Counted from the first letter of the stretch, positions 1 to 7,140 are shown. The stretch: 15,353 bases of DNA from an uncultured Campylobacter sp. (GCF_938030815.1 NZ_CALHII010000257.1:1-15353); one strand, 5' to 3'. Numbers and translations are program-made. The notes: generated by a model not told the origin, from the letters alone.

Positions 1-81
1 TCCCTGCACGATATCGGCGTATTTTTTCTCCTCGGCCTGCGCATAAATACAGGCGAAAAGCGCGAGAAACAATCTTTTCAT
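1..81 (-). CDS. N-terminus of a secreted protein, cut by the window edge
   Basis: Only the first 27 codons are present, reading leftward from an ATG at 79-81. They begin MKRLFLALFACIYAQA and continue EEKKYADIVQG. The start has a basic pair, a hydrophobic core and a small-residue AQA, which is a typical Sec signal peptide, so the product is probably periplasmic or outer-membrane. An AAGGA ribosome binding site sits just upstream and a TATAAT box lies about 30 bases upstream. The rest of the gene is outside the window and no family can be assigned. It lies downstream of nspC on the same strand but has its own promoter-like box. Confidence 0.6.
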   Translation of the reverse strand, partial: MKRLFLALFACIYAQAEEKKYADIVQG

Positions 82-110
82 GGATTTCCTTAGATATAAA
101 ATTTGAGCCG

Positions 111-116
111 ATTATA
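111..116 (-). promoter_or_regulatory. -10 box for the leftward secreted-protein gene
   Basis: Read on the minus strand this is TATAAT, about 30 bases upstream of the ATG at 81, in an AT-rich spacer. No -35 element is obvious, as is usual for Campylobacter sigma-70 promoters. Confidence 0.45.
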
Positions 117-176
117 TCATTTTTTGCAAAAAATTTTCTTACAAAGCAAAATTACATTTTTGCATTAAGTGCGGCG

Positions 177-1331
177 CTAGTTTCGCCGCGCATACTCGTC
201 GTAGCCAAATTTTTTGATTGCCAAAACCTCTCCGCGCTCGTCAGCCAAAACAAGATCGGGCAGCTTGATGCCGTTGAAGGTCGTGTTTTTCACGATCGTG
301 TAGTGGATCTGATCCTCGAAAATCACCCGATCGCCGATGTTTAGCGGCGCGTCAAATTTATACTCGGGCCGTCCGCTCTCAAGCCCCACGATGTCGCCTG
401 CGAGGCAGGTATTGCCGCCGAAGCGGTAGCTAAATTTACCGCTCTCGCTCTCACAGCGCACCGCAGGACGATACGGCATCAGCACGGTATCGGGCATATG
501 AGCTTCAGCGGAAACGTCTAAAATAGCGATTTTAGCGCTATTTTCTACTATGTCAAGCACGCTAGAGACCAAATACCCGCACTCCCAGCCTACCGCCTCG
601 CCCGGCTCGAGATAAATTTCGACCTCGTATTTTTCGCGAAATTTTTTGATCAGCTCTATCAGCAGCTCCACGTCGTAGCCTGCACGCGTGATATGATGCC
701 CGCCGCCGAAATTTAGCCACTTTAGGGCTCTAAAATACTTGCCGAATTTCGCCTCGAAAACCTCGAGCACCCGCTCTAGGCTCTGAGCACTTTCTTCGCA
801 CAGCGCGTGAAAATGCAGCCCCGAGATGCCGCGCAAAAACTCGCCGTCTTGCAAGATCGCCCGCTGCAGCGCTTCAAGGCTCATCCCGAGCCTGCTAAAG
901 CTACCGCACGGATTGTAAGCGTCTTTGGGCGCGAAGGAGGTCTGCGGATTTAGCCGCAAGCCGCACGACGCTCCCGCAGCGAGCGCTTTTGCGCGATATT
1001 TTTGCCACTGCGCGGCGCTATTGAATACGACGTGATTTGAAATTTTTAAAATTTCATCCAAATCATCCTCTTTAAACGCTGGCGAGTATGTGTGGATTTC
1101 GCCGTTTTTAATAAACTCTGCGGCAAATTTCGCCTCGTGCAGGCCGCTACAAGTTGCGCCCCAGAGGTATCTGTCTACGTAAGGCATCGCGAAGCTAAAC
1201 GCAAAGCCTTTTAGCGCGCATAAAATTTTTGCGCCGCTTCGCTCGCCTACGCCGCGTAAAATTTCTAAATTTTTTACCAGTTTTTGCTCCTCGCACACGT
1301 AAGCTGGAGTTGAAATTTCATCGATTTTCAT
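177..1331 (-). CDS. nspC: Carboxynorspermidine decarboxylase
   Basis: This PLP-dependent fold-III decarboxylase acts in the cytoplasm. It removes CO2 from carboxynorspermidine or carboxyspermidine, the last step of the alternative (non-SpeE) spermidine pathway. The 384 residues match the family length. The PLP-binding lysine is K41 in ALKGFA. The phosphate-binding glycine-rich loop is NFGGGHH (207-213), and LEPGEAVGWE (241-250) is the conserved barrel motif. SAEAHMPDTVLMPYRP (274-289) is diagnostic of NspC rather than LysA or SpeA. The probable catalytic cysteine is C309 in GGNTCLAGD. The ATG start has a GAGG ribosome binding site a few bases upstream and a TATAAT box about 28 bases upstream. 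The gene is divergent from moaD across a short AT-rich spacer. Confidence 0.95.
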   Translation of the reverse strand: MKIDEISTPAYVCEEQKLVKNLEILRGVGERSGAKILCALKGFAFSFAMPYVDRYLWGATCSGLHEAKFAAEFIKNGEIHTYSPAFKEDDLDEILKISNHVVFNSAAQWQKYRAKALAAGASCGLRLNPQTSFAPKDAYNPCGSFSRLGMSLEALQRAILQDGEFLRGISGLHFHALCEESAQSLERVLEVFEAKFGKYFRALKWLNFGGGHHITRAGYDVELLIELIKKFREKYEVEIYLEPGEAVGWECGYLVSSVLDIVENSAKIAILDVSAEAHMPDTVLMPYRPAVRCESESGKFSYRFGGNTCLAGDIVGLESGRPEYKFDAPLNIGDRVIFEDQIHYTIVKNTTFNGIKLPDLVLADERGEVLAIKKFGYDEYARRN

Positions 1332-1358
1332 CGTTTTTCCTCATTAAATTTTTCCGCA

Positions 1359-1364
1359 ATTATA
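1359..1364 (-). promoter_or_regulatory. -10 box for nspC
   Basis: TATAAT on the minus strand, 28 bases upstream of the nspC ATG, in the 87-base divergent spacer. It lies about 25 bases from the opposing moaD -10 box, so the two promoters are nearly back to back. Confidence 0.5.
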
Positions 1365-1386
1365 TAAAATTTTATAAATTTTTAGT

Positions 1387-1392
1387 TAAAAT
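1387..1392 (+). promoter_or_regulatory. -10 box for moaD-moaE
   Basis: TAAAAT preceded by a T-rich, periodically AT-rich stretch, 27 bases upstream of the moaD start. It is divergent from the nspC promoter. Confidence 0.4.
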
Positions 1393-1418
1393 CGCTCAAT
1401 CTTTAAAAAAGGACAAAA

Positions 1419-1640
1419 ATGGTAGAGGTAGAATTTCTAGGGCCGATCGGGCGCGAGCCACTGCGTCTAAACGCAAGCTCCTTGCAAGAGGTAAAAGCGG
1501 AGCTGCAAAAGGACGAAGGCTTGCGAAAGTGGCTCTCAAACTGCGCCGTGGCAGTAAATGATAAGATGGTTTATGATGCGAATTTTGCGCTTAAATCCGG
1601 AGATCGCGTGAGCCTTCTGCCTCCCGTTTGCGGCGGCTAA
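1419..1640 (+). CDS. moaD: Molybdopterin synthase sulfur-carrier subunit
   Basis: MoaD is a small ubiquitin-fold protein. Its C-terminal glycine is adenylated and then thiocarboxylated to donate sulfur when precursor Z is converted to molybdopterin. The 73 residues match the family length. The chain ends in SLLPPVCGG, the expected PPVxGG tail with the terminal GG. The N-terminal VEVEFLGPIG strand and the GDRVSLLPP strand also fit the fold. An AAGGA ribosome binding site lies just before the ATG. The gene is 15 bases upstream of moaE, with which it forms the synthase heterotetramer, so the two are almost certainly co-transcribed. In this group molybdopterin feeds nitrate, formate, TMAO/DMSO and sulfite enzymes. 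Confidence 0.93.
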   Translation: MVEVEFLGPIGREPLRLNASSLQEVKAELQKDEGLRKWLSNCAVAVNDKMVYDANFALKSGDRVSLLPPVCGG

Positions 1641-1655
1641 GCTTAGGAGGCGGCG

Positions 1656-2165
1656 ATGGGCGAGGCTAAATTTAATCCAGAACTTTTAAACGGGATCGAG
1701 CCTGAAATTTATGAGGGCAGCTTGGACGTAGATGCGATTTTATCGCGCTGGTACGCTAAATTTAAGGATGCAAATTGCGGCGCGTTCATCACCTTCGTGG
1801 GCATCGTGCGCGAAGAGGGCGGCATCTGCGCGCTGAGCTTCGATATCTATGAGCCGATTTTGCGGACGTGGTTCGAAGCGTGGCAGCAAAAGGCCGCAGC
1901 ACAGAGCGCATTCGTGCTTTTTGCGCATTCAAAAGGCGATGTGCCGATCCACAAAAGCTCCTACGTAGCAGGCGTCGTAAGCCCGCAGCGCAAGGTCGCT
2001 CTGGCGCTCATAAACGAGTTTGTGGAGGATTTCAAGGCGGCCGCGCCGATCTGGAAATACGACGTAAAGGGCGGCAAAATCGAGGGCGGCAAAGTAGTAG
2101 GCGGGAAGAGGTTCTACGCGGCGGATCGTTCGCAGAAAGTAAAAGGCGCGGGGCTTTTGGGCTAA
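1656..2165 (+). CDS. moaE: Molybdopterin synthase catalytic subunit
   Basis: MoaE is the large subunit of molybdopterin synthase. It binds precursor Z and the MoaD tail to build the dithiolene. The diagnostic PIWKYD motif is at residues 131-136, with the catalytic lysine K134. It is preceded by a divergent form of the HRxG...SPHR region: AHSKGDVPIHKSS (90-102) and SPQRK (109-113). The N-terminal GAFITFVGIVRE segment (42-53) is also typical of the family. The protein is 169 residues, slightly longer than the usual 140-150, partly because of a lysine/glycine-rich stretch with three GGK units at 139-151. The ATG follows a strong TTAGGAGG site and lies 15 bases after moaD. The divergent histidine/arginine motif is probably a lineage variant, since the PIWK lysine is intact. 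Confidence 0.9.
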   Translation: MGEAKFNPELLNGIEPEIYEGSLDVDAILSRWYAKFKDANCGAFITFVGIVREEGGICALSFDIYEPILRTWFEAWQQKAAAQSAFVLFAHSKGDVPIHKSSYVAGVVSPQRKVALALINEFVEDFKAAAPIWKYDVKGGKIEGGKVVGGKRFYAADRSQKVKGAGLLG

Positions 2166-2189
2166 ATTTATTATTCGAGTCTTAATTCA

Positions 2190-2209
2190 AAACTAGCGAA
2201 GTCTAGTTT
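2190..2209. terminator. Small inverted repeat between convergent genes, possible bidirectional terminator
   Basis: AAACTAG and CTAGTTT form a perfect 7-bp stem around a 6-base loop. The repeat lies between the end of moaE and the end of the leftward gene at 2218. T-rich sequence follows within 10-20 bases on the plus strand. The stem is AT-rich and therefore weak. Confidence 0.35.
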
Positions 2210-2217
2210 AAGTTGTT

Positions 2218-2730
2218 TTATAATTTTTTTATGGACTTTATCCTATATTTCCAGTTATCGATAAATTCTACTTTATCTTTTAAAATACATGAATCCGTAG
2301 GTAGCCATCCATCAGGCATCCACTTACCAAACTTTTTATTATAATACCTCTGTACTATTTTTTTCTTCCTATCATTATACAAGCTACACCATATCTTATA
2401 TCGGGGACCTTTGTAACCGACGTTTCTTGCATTTTTTATATCTTTGCAAGCCGTTTGCCAGGTAATATATTTTTTATCATGTTCTGACGCTGCTTTGGAA
2501 TAATCCGGCTTAGTCTTTCTAGGAAAAATTTCAACAATGAAATATTTAAAATCAATTCTTCCGTCGATTCTGCCGCGAATATTGCTCTCAATGATATCAA
2601 TCCACTTACCAATTGTGTTTACGCTTTTCACCAAATCTCTAGTAATAAGAACTGCGGCGGAATTACCATTTCTAATATAGCTAATATATTCTGCATCATA
2701 TTTATGATTATTTACAACATTATCAGCCAT
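2218..2730 (-). CDS. AT-rich gene of unknown function next to the McrB-like gene
   Basis: The product is not recognised. From the ATG at 2728-2730 it is a basic 170-residue protein with no signal peptide or membrane segment, so probably cytoplasmic. It is rich in K, Y, I and W, with lysine/arginine patches at 121-133 and a tryptophan-containing WMPDGWLPTDS segment at 137-147. The frame stays open upstream to a TTG at 2787, but that codon lacks a Shine-Dalgarno sequence. The chosen ATG has GGAG about 8 bases upstream. The DNA is visibly AT-richer than its neighbours: in 2221-2280 only 13 of 60 bases are G or C, against 29 of 60 in 3301-3360. This suggests recent acquisition. It lies about 66 bases downstream of the McrB-like gene on the same strand and may share its transcript. 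Confidence 0.6.
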   Translation of the reverse strand: MADNVVNNHKYDAEYISYIRNGNSAAVLITRDLVKSVNTIGKWIDIIESNIRGRIDGRIDFKYFIVEIFPRKTKPDYSKAASEHDKKYITWQTACKDIKNARNVGYKGPRYKIWCSLYNDRKKKIVQRYYNKKFGKWMPDGWLPTDSCILKDKVEFIDNWKYRIKSIKKL

Positions 2731-2796
2731 TGTTTTTACTCCATATAAAATTCCGTTATTGCAAAATTTACTTAAAAATCTACTCAAACGAAAATA

Positions 2797-4599
2797 TTAA
2801 AATTTAAACACGCTCTTGGCTTCAGCGATGCGCTCGCCAAGGCTCGTAGCGGTATCTTCGCCACTTGCTGCGCACCTAAAGATCGGCTCCAGCACCTCGG
2901 CAAAAAAGCCGTTTAGCTCCTCCTGCATGATCTGTGCGTTGTTTTGGTAGCGCGCTAATCCCATAAATACGCCGTGTCCGATCGCGCCGAGGCCGCTTGC
3001 CTCATCGGCGATAAATTTATTCAGCGCCTTGCAAACCGCAACGACCGCGCTTGCGTTTACGATCTCGCGATCTCTTAAATAATCCTCAAGCGCGCCGTAA
3101 TCGCACTCGCATCTGATCCACCTAAACGCCTTTGCGATCGACGGCGAAACGCATTTGTGCTGACTTAGAGTGCATAGGACGTATAAATTTTTAGGCACCG
3201 CAAAATATGAGCAGCCGTCCTTTAAAAGGACGCTGGCGCGCGCTTTTTCGCCCTCTTCAAAGCCGTCGATTACGTGGGAATTTTTCGTGCGGATAAGCGA
3301 AAGCTCGTCTTCCTCGTCGTAGCGACGATCTAAAAGCACCGCAGCCTCACCTAAAATTTTATCCAAGCTCGCGGCGCTTGCATTGTCGATCAAAAAATAA
3401 TACTCGCCCTTCGGATCGTTTAGCGCCTCTTTGCACAGCGCCTTAAACTCGCCGCTAATAAAGCTTTCGCCGTAAAATCCGTCGATGAAATCACGATATT
3501 CAAAGCCTTCGTGCAGACAAACGTAGCGAAAATTTTTAGCCGCAAGCTTCTTTTCGGCTATCAAAGATCGCAGTCTGCGGGTTTTGCCGGTACCGATCGC
3601 GCCGTAAAATATCGTATTTTTCGCGACCTCTTCGCTTTTGTAGTTTTTGACGTATTCGAAAAACAGCGACGAATACACGATCCTAGCCGCGCCCACGACG
3701 TCCTGCGGATATGGGGTAAATTCCGCGATAAATCGCGAACTTAACTCGTAGAATTCTTCGAAAATTTCAACCTTTTCGTCGTAGAGCAAGGATAGAATTT
3801 GCGCGGTCTCGTCGCGATAAACGAGAGTCGGAAACTCATCGTTGCACTGCGCAAATATGCTAGCTAGCAGATAGAGCTTCTCGCGCGAAATTTGCGCGAA
3901 ATCGCCACCCTCGGCAAGTCCTAAATTTAGCATCCCGTCGTCGCTTAGGTAGCTGTCGATCAGATAGAAATTATCGGCATTTATCGCGGATTTTAAAAAT
4001 TCCATCAGCACGAAGGGCTGATTATGCAGCGCGACGTCGAAAAAATCGATCGCCAAAGCGCTGTCTACCGCCGTAAGAAGCCTGTAAAGCTCATCGTAGA
4101 AATTGACTAGCTTTTGTTTGAAAATATCGCGCGCGGTGCGTTCCTGCGAATAGCTATTAAAATTTTTGACGATATTTTCGATGAAAACATAAAGCGAGAC
4201 GATGTTTTTATCCTCGCCGCTAAGCACGCTATCTACACTTTTTACGGCATTTTTAGGAAACAGCTCCTTTTTGCCGACGATGCGGTCTTTAAAAGCGAAA
4301 TCATAATAAAACGCGCTGATATTGGAATCAAAAAACTGATCCATAAAGAAATACTCGGCGTGCGCGAATTTCTCGCCTAAAGATAAAATTTTGCAGCTTC
4401 TAAGATTGCCGTCGCTGAGATTTATATACAGAGTTTGCAAAAACTCGCTCTCGGTCTCATCAAAGCTCGCCAAGCAGCGCTTTATCTCGCCTAAATACTT
4501 TGAGATCGTGGTTTGTTTTTTAAGCCAGAATTGGTTTTTGTTGTGATTTTTCCAGCTGACGACCAGCGACTCTATCTTTTCCTTGCTAAAATCTTGCAT
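2797..4599 (-). CDS. McrB-like AAA+ NTPase with degenerate catalytic motifs
   Basis: This is a 600-residue cytoplasmic protein. Residues 1-325 are not recognised and may be a recognition or scaffold domain. A C-terminal AAA+ module resembles the McrB family. Walker A is GAIGTGKT (333-340). The following RYVCLHEGFEYRDFIDGFYG (358-377) parallels the McrB FHPSYSYEDFVEG segment. The Walker B region, YYFLIDNASAASLDKILGE (400-418), has Asn at 406 where McrB proteins have the catalytic Glu of IDEINRA. The usual MNTADRS signature is replaced by TLSQHKCVS (477-485). An arginine remains at 493, and GAIGHGVFMG (538-547) recalls the McrB IGHSYF motif. An AGGAT ribosome binding site and a TACAAT box precede the start. 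No mcrC-like nuclease is adjacent. It may be a defence or regulatory ATPase that binds but hydrolyses nucleotide poorly. The function is inferred. Confidence 0.75.
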   Translation of the reverse strand: MQDFSKEKIESLVVSWKNHNKNQFWLKKQTTISKYLGEIKRCLASFDETESEFLQTLYINLSDGNLRSCKILSLGEKFAHAEYFFMDQFFDSNISAFYYDFAFKDRIVGKKELFPKNAVKSVDSVLSGEDKNIVSLYVFIENIVKNFNSYSQERTARDIFKQKLVNFYDELYRLLTAVDSALAIDFFDVALHNQPFVLMEFLKSAINADNFYLIDSYLSDDGMLNLGLAEGGDFAQISREKLYLLASIFAQCNDEFPTLVYRDETAQILSLLYDEKVEIFEEFYELSSRFIAEFTPYPQDVVGAARIVYSSLFFEYVKNYKSEEVAKNTIFYGAIGTGKTRRLRSLIAEKKLAAKNFRYVCLHEGFEYRDFIDGFYGESFISGEFKALCKEALNDPKGEYYFLIDNASAASLDKILGEAAVLLDRRYDEEDELSLIRTKNSHVIDGFEEGEKARASVLLKDGCSYFAVPKNLYVLCTLSQHKCVSPSIAKAFRWIRCECDYGALEDYLRDREIVNASAVVAVCKALNKFIADEASGLGAIGHGVFMGLARYQNNAQIMQEELNGFFAEVLEPIFRCAASGEDTATSLGERIAEAKSVFKF

Positions 4600-4628
4600 G
4601 ACTTATCCTTGAAAGATTAAAATTGTGT

Positions 4629-4634
4629 ATTGTA
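4629..4634 (-). promoter_or_regulatory. -10 box for the McrB-like gene
   Basis: TACAAT on the minus strand, 30 bases upstream of the ATG at 4599, with AT-rich sequence behind it (4640-4665). Confidence 0.4.
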
Positions 4635-4752
4635 CTTGAATTTAAATAAATAATTAATAAAACTCTGATCTCGCAGTGGAGCCGAAAGCAAATTTTATTA
4701 AATTTACGCGCCCGCGGCGGTAGGAAATTTTAAAATTTACTGCGCGCTAGAT

Positions 4753-5388
4753 CTATCCGCGACCCTGCACCAACGGGACGAATTCGCAGGCGCCGAGTTC
4801 CTCTTCTTTAATCTCGCTCGGCGAAATTTTACTAAATCTAACGATCTTTTGCGAGCCGCCTCTATTCATCGGAGCGACCAAAATTCCGCCGATTGCCAGC
4901 TGTGCAAACAGCCTCTCGTCGATCCGCTCGGCGCATGCGGAGAGCAAGATCCTATCGAAAGGGGCGAAATTTTTCCACCCGGCGTTTCCGTCATCGTGGC
5001 GCAGGCTGATGTTTGAAATCCCGAGATTTGCGAAGTGCCTTTTCGCCTCGCCCACCAGCCGCTCGACGCGCTCGACGGCAAAAACGCGGTGAACCATCCT
5101 GCTTAAAATCGCCGCTTGATAGCCGCTGCCGCAGCCGATCTCTAAAATTTTCTCGACCTTCGGATCGACGCTTAGCGCCATCGTCATGCGCGCGACCGTC
5201 AGCGGCGAGCTGATCCACTGACTGGCTAAAATAGGCTGCGCGTTGAGGCTGAAAGCGTGCGCGCCGAGCGGAGCAAACTCGCTTCTAGCGACACTGCAAA
5301 ACGCCTCAAAAAGCGCGGAATTTAAGCTAACCTGCTCGGCGATGTCGTTCGCCATCTTTTCGCAGCGAAGCCGCTCTAGCGAGACCAT
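4753..5388 (-). CDS. pcm: Protein-L-isoaspartate O-methyltransferase
   Basis: Pcm methylates L-isoaspartyl residues in aged proteins using S-adenosylmethionine and so starts their repair. The 211 residues match the family length. The Rossmann motif I is ILEIGCGSGY (81-90), followed by AVERVERL (104-111), DDGNAGW (132-138) and the GGILVAPM strand (167-174), all in the order expected for Pcm. The family's substrate-loop motif, usually GxGQTISQP, appears here as LASQWISSP (54-62) with the glycines lost. The ATG has a GGGAG site 4 bases upstream. The gene lies about 280 bases downstream of nrdB on the same strand, with no obvious promoter or strong terminator between, so it may be read through from nrdB. 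Confidence 0.88.
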   Translation of the reverse strand: MVSLERLRCEKMANDIAEQVSLNSALFEAFCSVARSEFAPLGAHAFSLNAQPILASQWISSPLTVARMTMALSVDPKVEKILEIGCGSGYQAAILSRMVHRVFAVERVERLVGEAKRHFANLGISNISLRHDDGNAGWKNFAPFDRILLSACAERIDERLFAQLAIGGILVAPMNRGGSQKIVRFSKISPSEIKEEELGACEFVPLVQGRG

Positions 5389-5667
5389 AGCGCGCTCCCG
5401 CCCGACCAGACACTAAATTTAAAGCCGAGAAAGCTTTCGCCCTGTTTAAATTCAGAGCCGATAAAATTTTTAAAAATTCCCGAGAGCCCACTCCGCGCCA
5501 AAAGAGCATGAGCTGCGTTTTTTAGATACGTAGCGCGGCTAAATTTTAAAAATTTTGCAGGGAATACACCTTCTGCGCTCATCGCACGTCCGTGCCGCGC
5601 CGAGCAAGTATCCGCAAAGTATCCGTGCCGCGATGCGGCAGAGCAAAATTTCAAACCGCAAAATCCG

Positions 5668-6690
5668 CTAAAAATCATCGAAACTCAAACTTCCTTTGCT
5701 GTAGTTCGTGACCTTGCTCTCGAAAAAGTTGCTCTTTTGATCATTAAATTTAGAAAAATCATCTACCCATTTTATCGGATGTTTCGCGCCGTATCGCTTC
5801 TCAAGCCCGATGGCGAGCAGGCGCTGATCGACCAGGTAGTGGATGTATTCTTCGATGATGTCGTCCGTAAAGCCCATGATTTGGTTATCCGTGATGTATT
5901 TGCCCCAATCGATCTCTAAGTTTCCCGCCGTCTCGAACATCTCGTAAATTTTATCCACGTTGCGTTTATTAAATAGATCGGCGCGCTCCTTGCGGACGGA
6001 ATTTATCATATTTTGAAAGAGTAGCAGGTGCGTGATCTCGTCGCGCTGTATGAAGCGGATCATCTGCGCGCTGCCTAGCATCTTGCCCGCACGCGCTAGC
6101 GCATAGATCGAGGTAAAGCCGCTATAAAAATAGATCCCCTCTAAAATTTGATTCGCAACCATCGCTAGCAGCAGCTTATCGTCGCTAACCTCGCCCGCGA
6201 GCTCCTCATAGACGCTTGATATGTAGTCGTTTTTCCTGCGAAGCATATCGTCGTGCTTCTCCATCTCGTAGATCAGATCGGTGTTTTCACAGATCGCCTC
6301 GACCATGACGGCGTAGGATTTGCTGTGATTAGCCTCCTCGTAGGCTTGGCGAGCGAGCACGGCGTTGATCTCCGGAGCCGTGATGTAGGGGTTGATATTA
6401 TCGGCGAGATTGTTGGTCTGAAAGCTATCCATCGATATCAGCTGGCTCCATACGAGATCATACATCCGCTTCTCGGCGCTTGTGAGATTGAAGTTATAAT
6501 CGCGCACATCGTCGGTGGTATCAACCTCTTTTGGAAACCAGGTGTTGGCCTCCATCAGATCCCAAAGCTTCAGCGCCCATTGATATTTTGCCTTGGTAAA
6601 ATTTAAAATACCCTGCGGATTGCCGCCGAAGACCTTGCGATCGGTAAGCGTCTCGTCGGAGAAGGGGTTGTAGATTTTTTTCCTATCCAT
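5668..6690 (-). CDS. nrdB: Ribonucleoside-diphosphate reductase, class Ia beta subunit
   Basis: NrdB holds the diiron-tyrosyl radical cofactor that NrdA uses for aerobic reduction of NDPs to dNDPs. Metal ligands can be placed by motif: D88 (MDSF), E119 and H122 (YEEANH), E184 (LEGIYFYSGF), and E218 and H221 (RDEITH). Y126, four residues after H122, matches the spacing of the E. coli radical tyrosine Y122 after H118. The C-terminal SFDDF is the expected acidic, aromatic tail that docks into NrdA. The 340-residue length is normal for the Ia family. The ATG has an AAGG site about 7 bases upstream and a TACAAT box 29 bases upstream. nrdA is not in the window. Its presence beside a class III system suggests an organism living across oxygen gradients. 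Confidence 0.96.
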   Translation of the reverse strand: MDRKKIYNPFSDETLTDRKVFGGNPQGILNFTKAKYQWALKLWDLMEANTWFPKEVDTTDDVRDYNFNLTSAEKRMYDLVWSQLISMDSFQTNNLADNINPYITAPEINAVLARQAYEEANHSKSYAVMVEAICENTDLIYEMEKHDDMLRRKNDYISSVYEELAGEVSDDKLLLAMVANQILEGIYFYSGFTSIYALARAGKMLGSAQMIRFIQRDEITHLLLFQNMINSVRKERADLFNKRNVDKIYEMFETAGNLEIDWGKYITDNQIMGFTDDIIEEYIHYLVDQRLLAIGLEKRYGAKHPIKWVDDFSKFNDQKSNFFESKVTNYSKGSLSFDDF

Positions 6691-6718
6691 TTTTTGCCTT
6701 TTTAAAAATTTAGGGCGT

Positions 6719-6724
6719 ATTGTA
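6719..6724 (-). promoter_or_regulatory. -10 box for nrdB
   Basis: TACAAT on the minus strand, 29 bases upstream of the nrdB ATG, with a run of T residues about 10 bases further upstream on the same strand. This matches the spacing of the other predicted promoters in the window. Confidence 0.45.
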
Positions 6725-6752
6725 ACGAAAAAAATCTTATCGAAGGCTTTGC

Positions 6753-6795
6753 GGGCAAAATTTAAAGGCGTGAAATTTTACCCGTAAATTTGCCC
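6753..6795. repeat. Inverted repeat upstream of nrdB
   Basis: GGGCAAAATTTA at 6753-6764 pairs with TAAATTTGCCC at 6785-6795, giving 11 pairs with one bulged A, around a 20-base loop. It lies about 30 bases upstream of the nrdB -10 box and downstream of nrdG. It could be the end of the nrdD-nrdG transcript or an upstream regulatory site. No clean T-run follows on the minus strand, so a terminator role is unproven. Confidence 0.35.
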
Positions 6796-7101
6796 AGAAT
6801 TTTATAAGACACATACAGCTCGGCAGGAACACATGGCGTAATTTTGCGACCGAGCGAGCAGAAGCTAAATTTTATACCGGCTGCATACTTGGAAGCTTTG
6901 AAATGAAATTTTATGGCGAAACTTTAGGATAAAATTTTATGATGGAGGAATTTTATGATGAAATTTTAAAGGCATGCGGTGCGATTCCATCTATTTACTT
7001 TTCGCCAATGCCTGCAATAAGCACCATTGCGGCAAACGGCGAGGCGGAATTTTATCGCGGCACAATATACGCCGGATAATGCGCGCCAGATTAAAATTTC
7101 A

Positions 7102-7116
7102 TCGCGTTAATCGCGA
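7102..7116 (-). terminator. Possible weak terminator after nrdG
   Basis: On the minus strand TCGCG and CGCGA form a 5-bp GC-rich stem around a 5-base loop about 25 bases after the nrdG stop, followed by GATGAAATTTTA with a short T-run. The stem is short, so the call is tentative. Confidence 0.25.
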
Positions 7117-7140
7117 CAAGATGCTCGTGGCAGCGCAAAT

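Larger units (their letters stand above)
6691..7140. other. Gene-free gap between nrdG and nrdB
   Basis: This stretch of 450 bases holds no convincing gene. It contains the nrdB promoter region (near 6719-6724), an 11-bp inverted repeat with one bulged base (6753-6795), and several AAATTTTAT-type words including a 12-base direct repeat (6933-6944 and 6949-6960). A small hairpin near nrdG lies at 7102-7116. A 46-codon frame at 6939-7079 on the plus strand has an AGGA about 9 bases upstream but no recognisable similarity. It is probably fortuitous. Confidence 0.6.

Noticed and set aside
1229..1561. A 110-codon rightward frame across the nspC start and moaD
   Set aside because: It overlaps two clearly identified genes and encodes a basic low-complexity sequence typical of an out-of-frame shadow.
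2731..2787. TTG start extending the AT-rich gene by 19 residues
   Set aside because: There is no Shine-Dalgarno sequence before the TTG, whereas the ATG at 2730 has GGAG at a proper distance.
5622..5640. Hairpin TGCCGC/GCGGCA as an nrdB terminator
   Set aside because: The 6-bp stem is perfect, but no T-run follows on the minus strand, so a terminator call is not supported.
5376..5678. A 100-codon leftward frame bridging nrdB and pcm and overlapping both ends
   Set aside because: Its start is inside the last codons of nrdB, with a Shine-Dalgarno sequence at a poor distance. The translated sequence has no recognisable pattern, and the DNA shows spacer-like repeats (TCCGTGCCGCG twice). It is more likely fortuitous openness.
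6253..6606. A 117-codon rightward frame inside nrdB
   Set aside because: It lies entirely antisense to well-conserved NrdB metal-ligand motifs and has no independent support.
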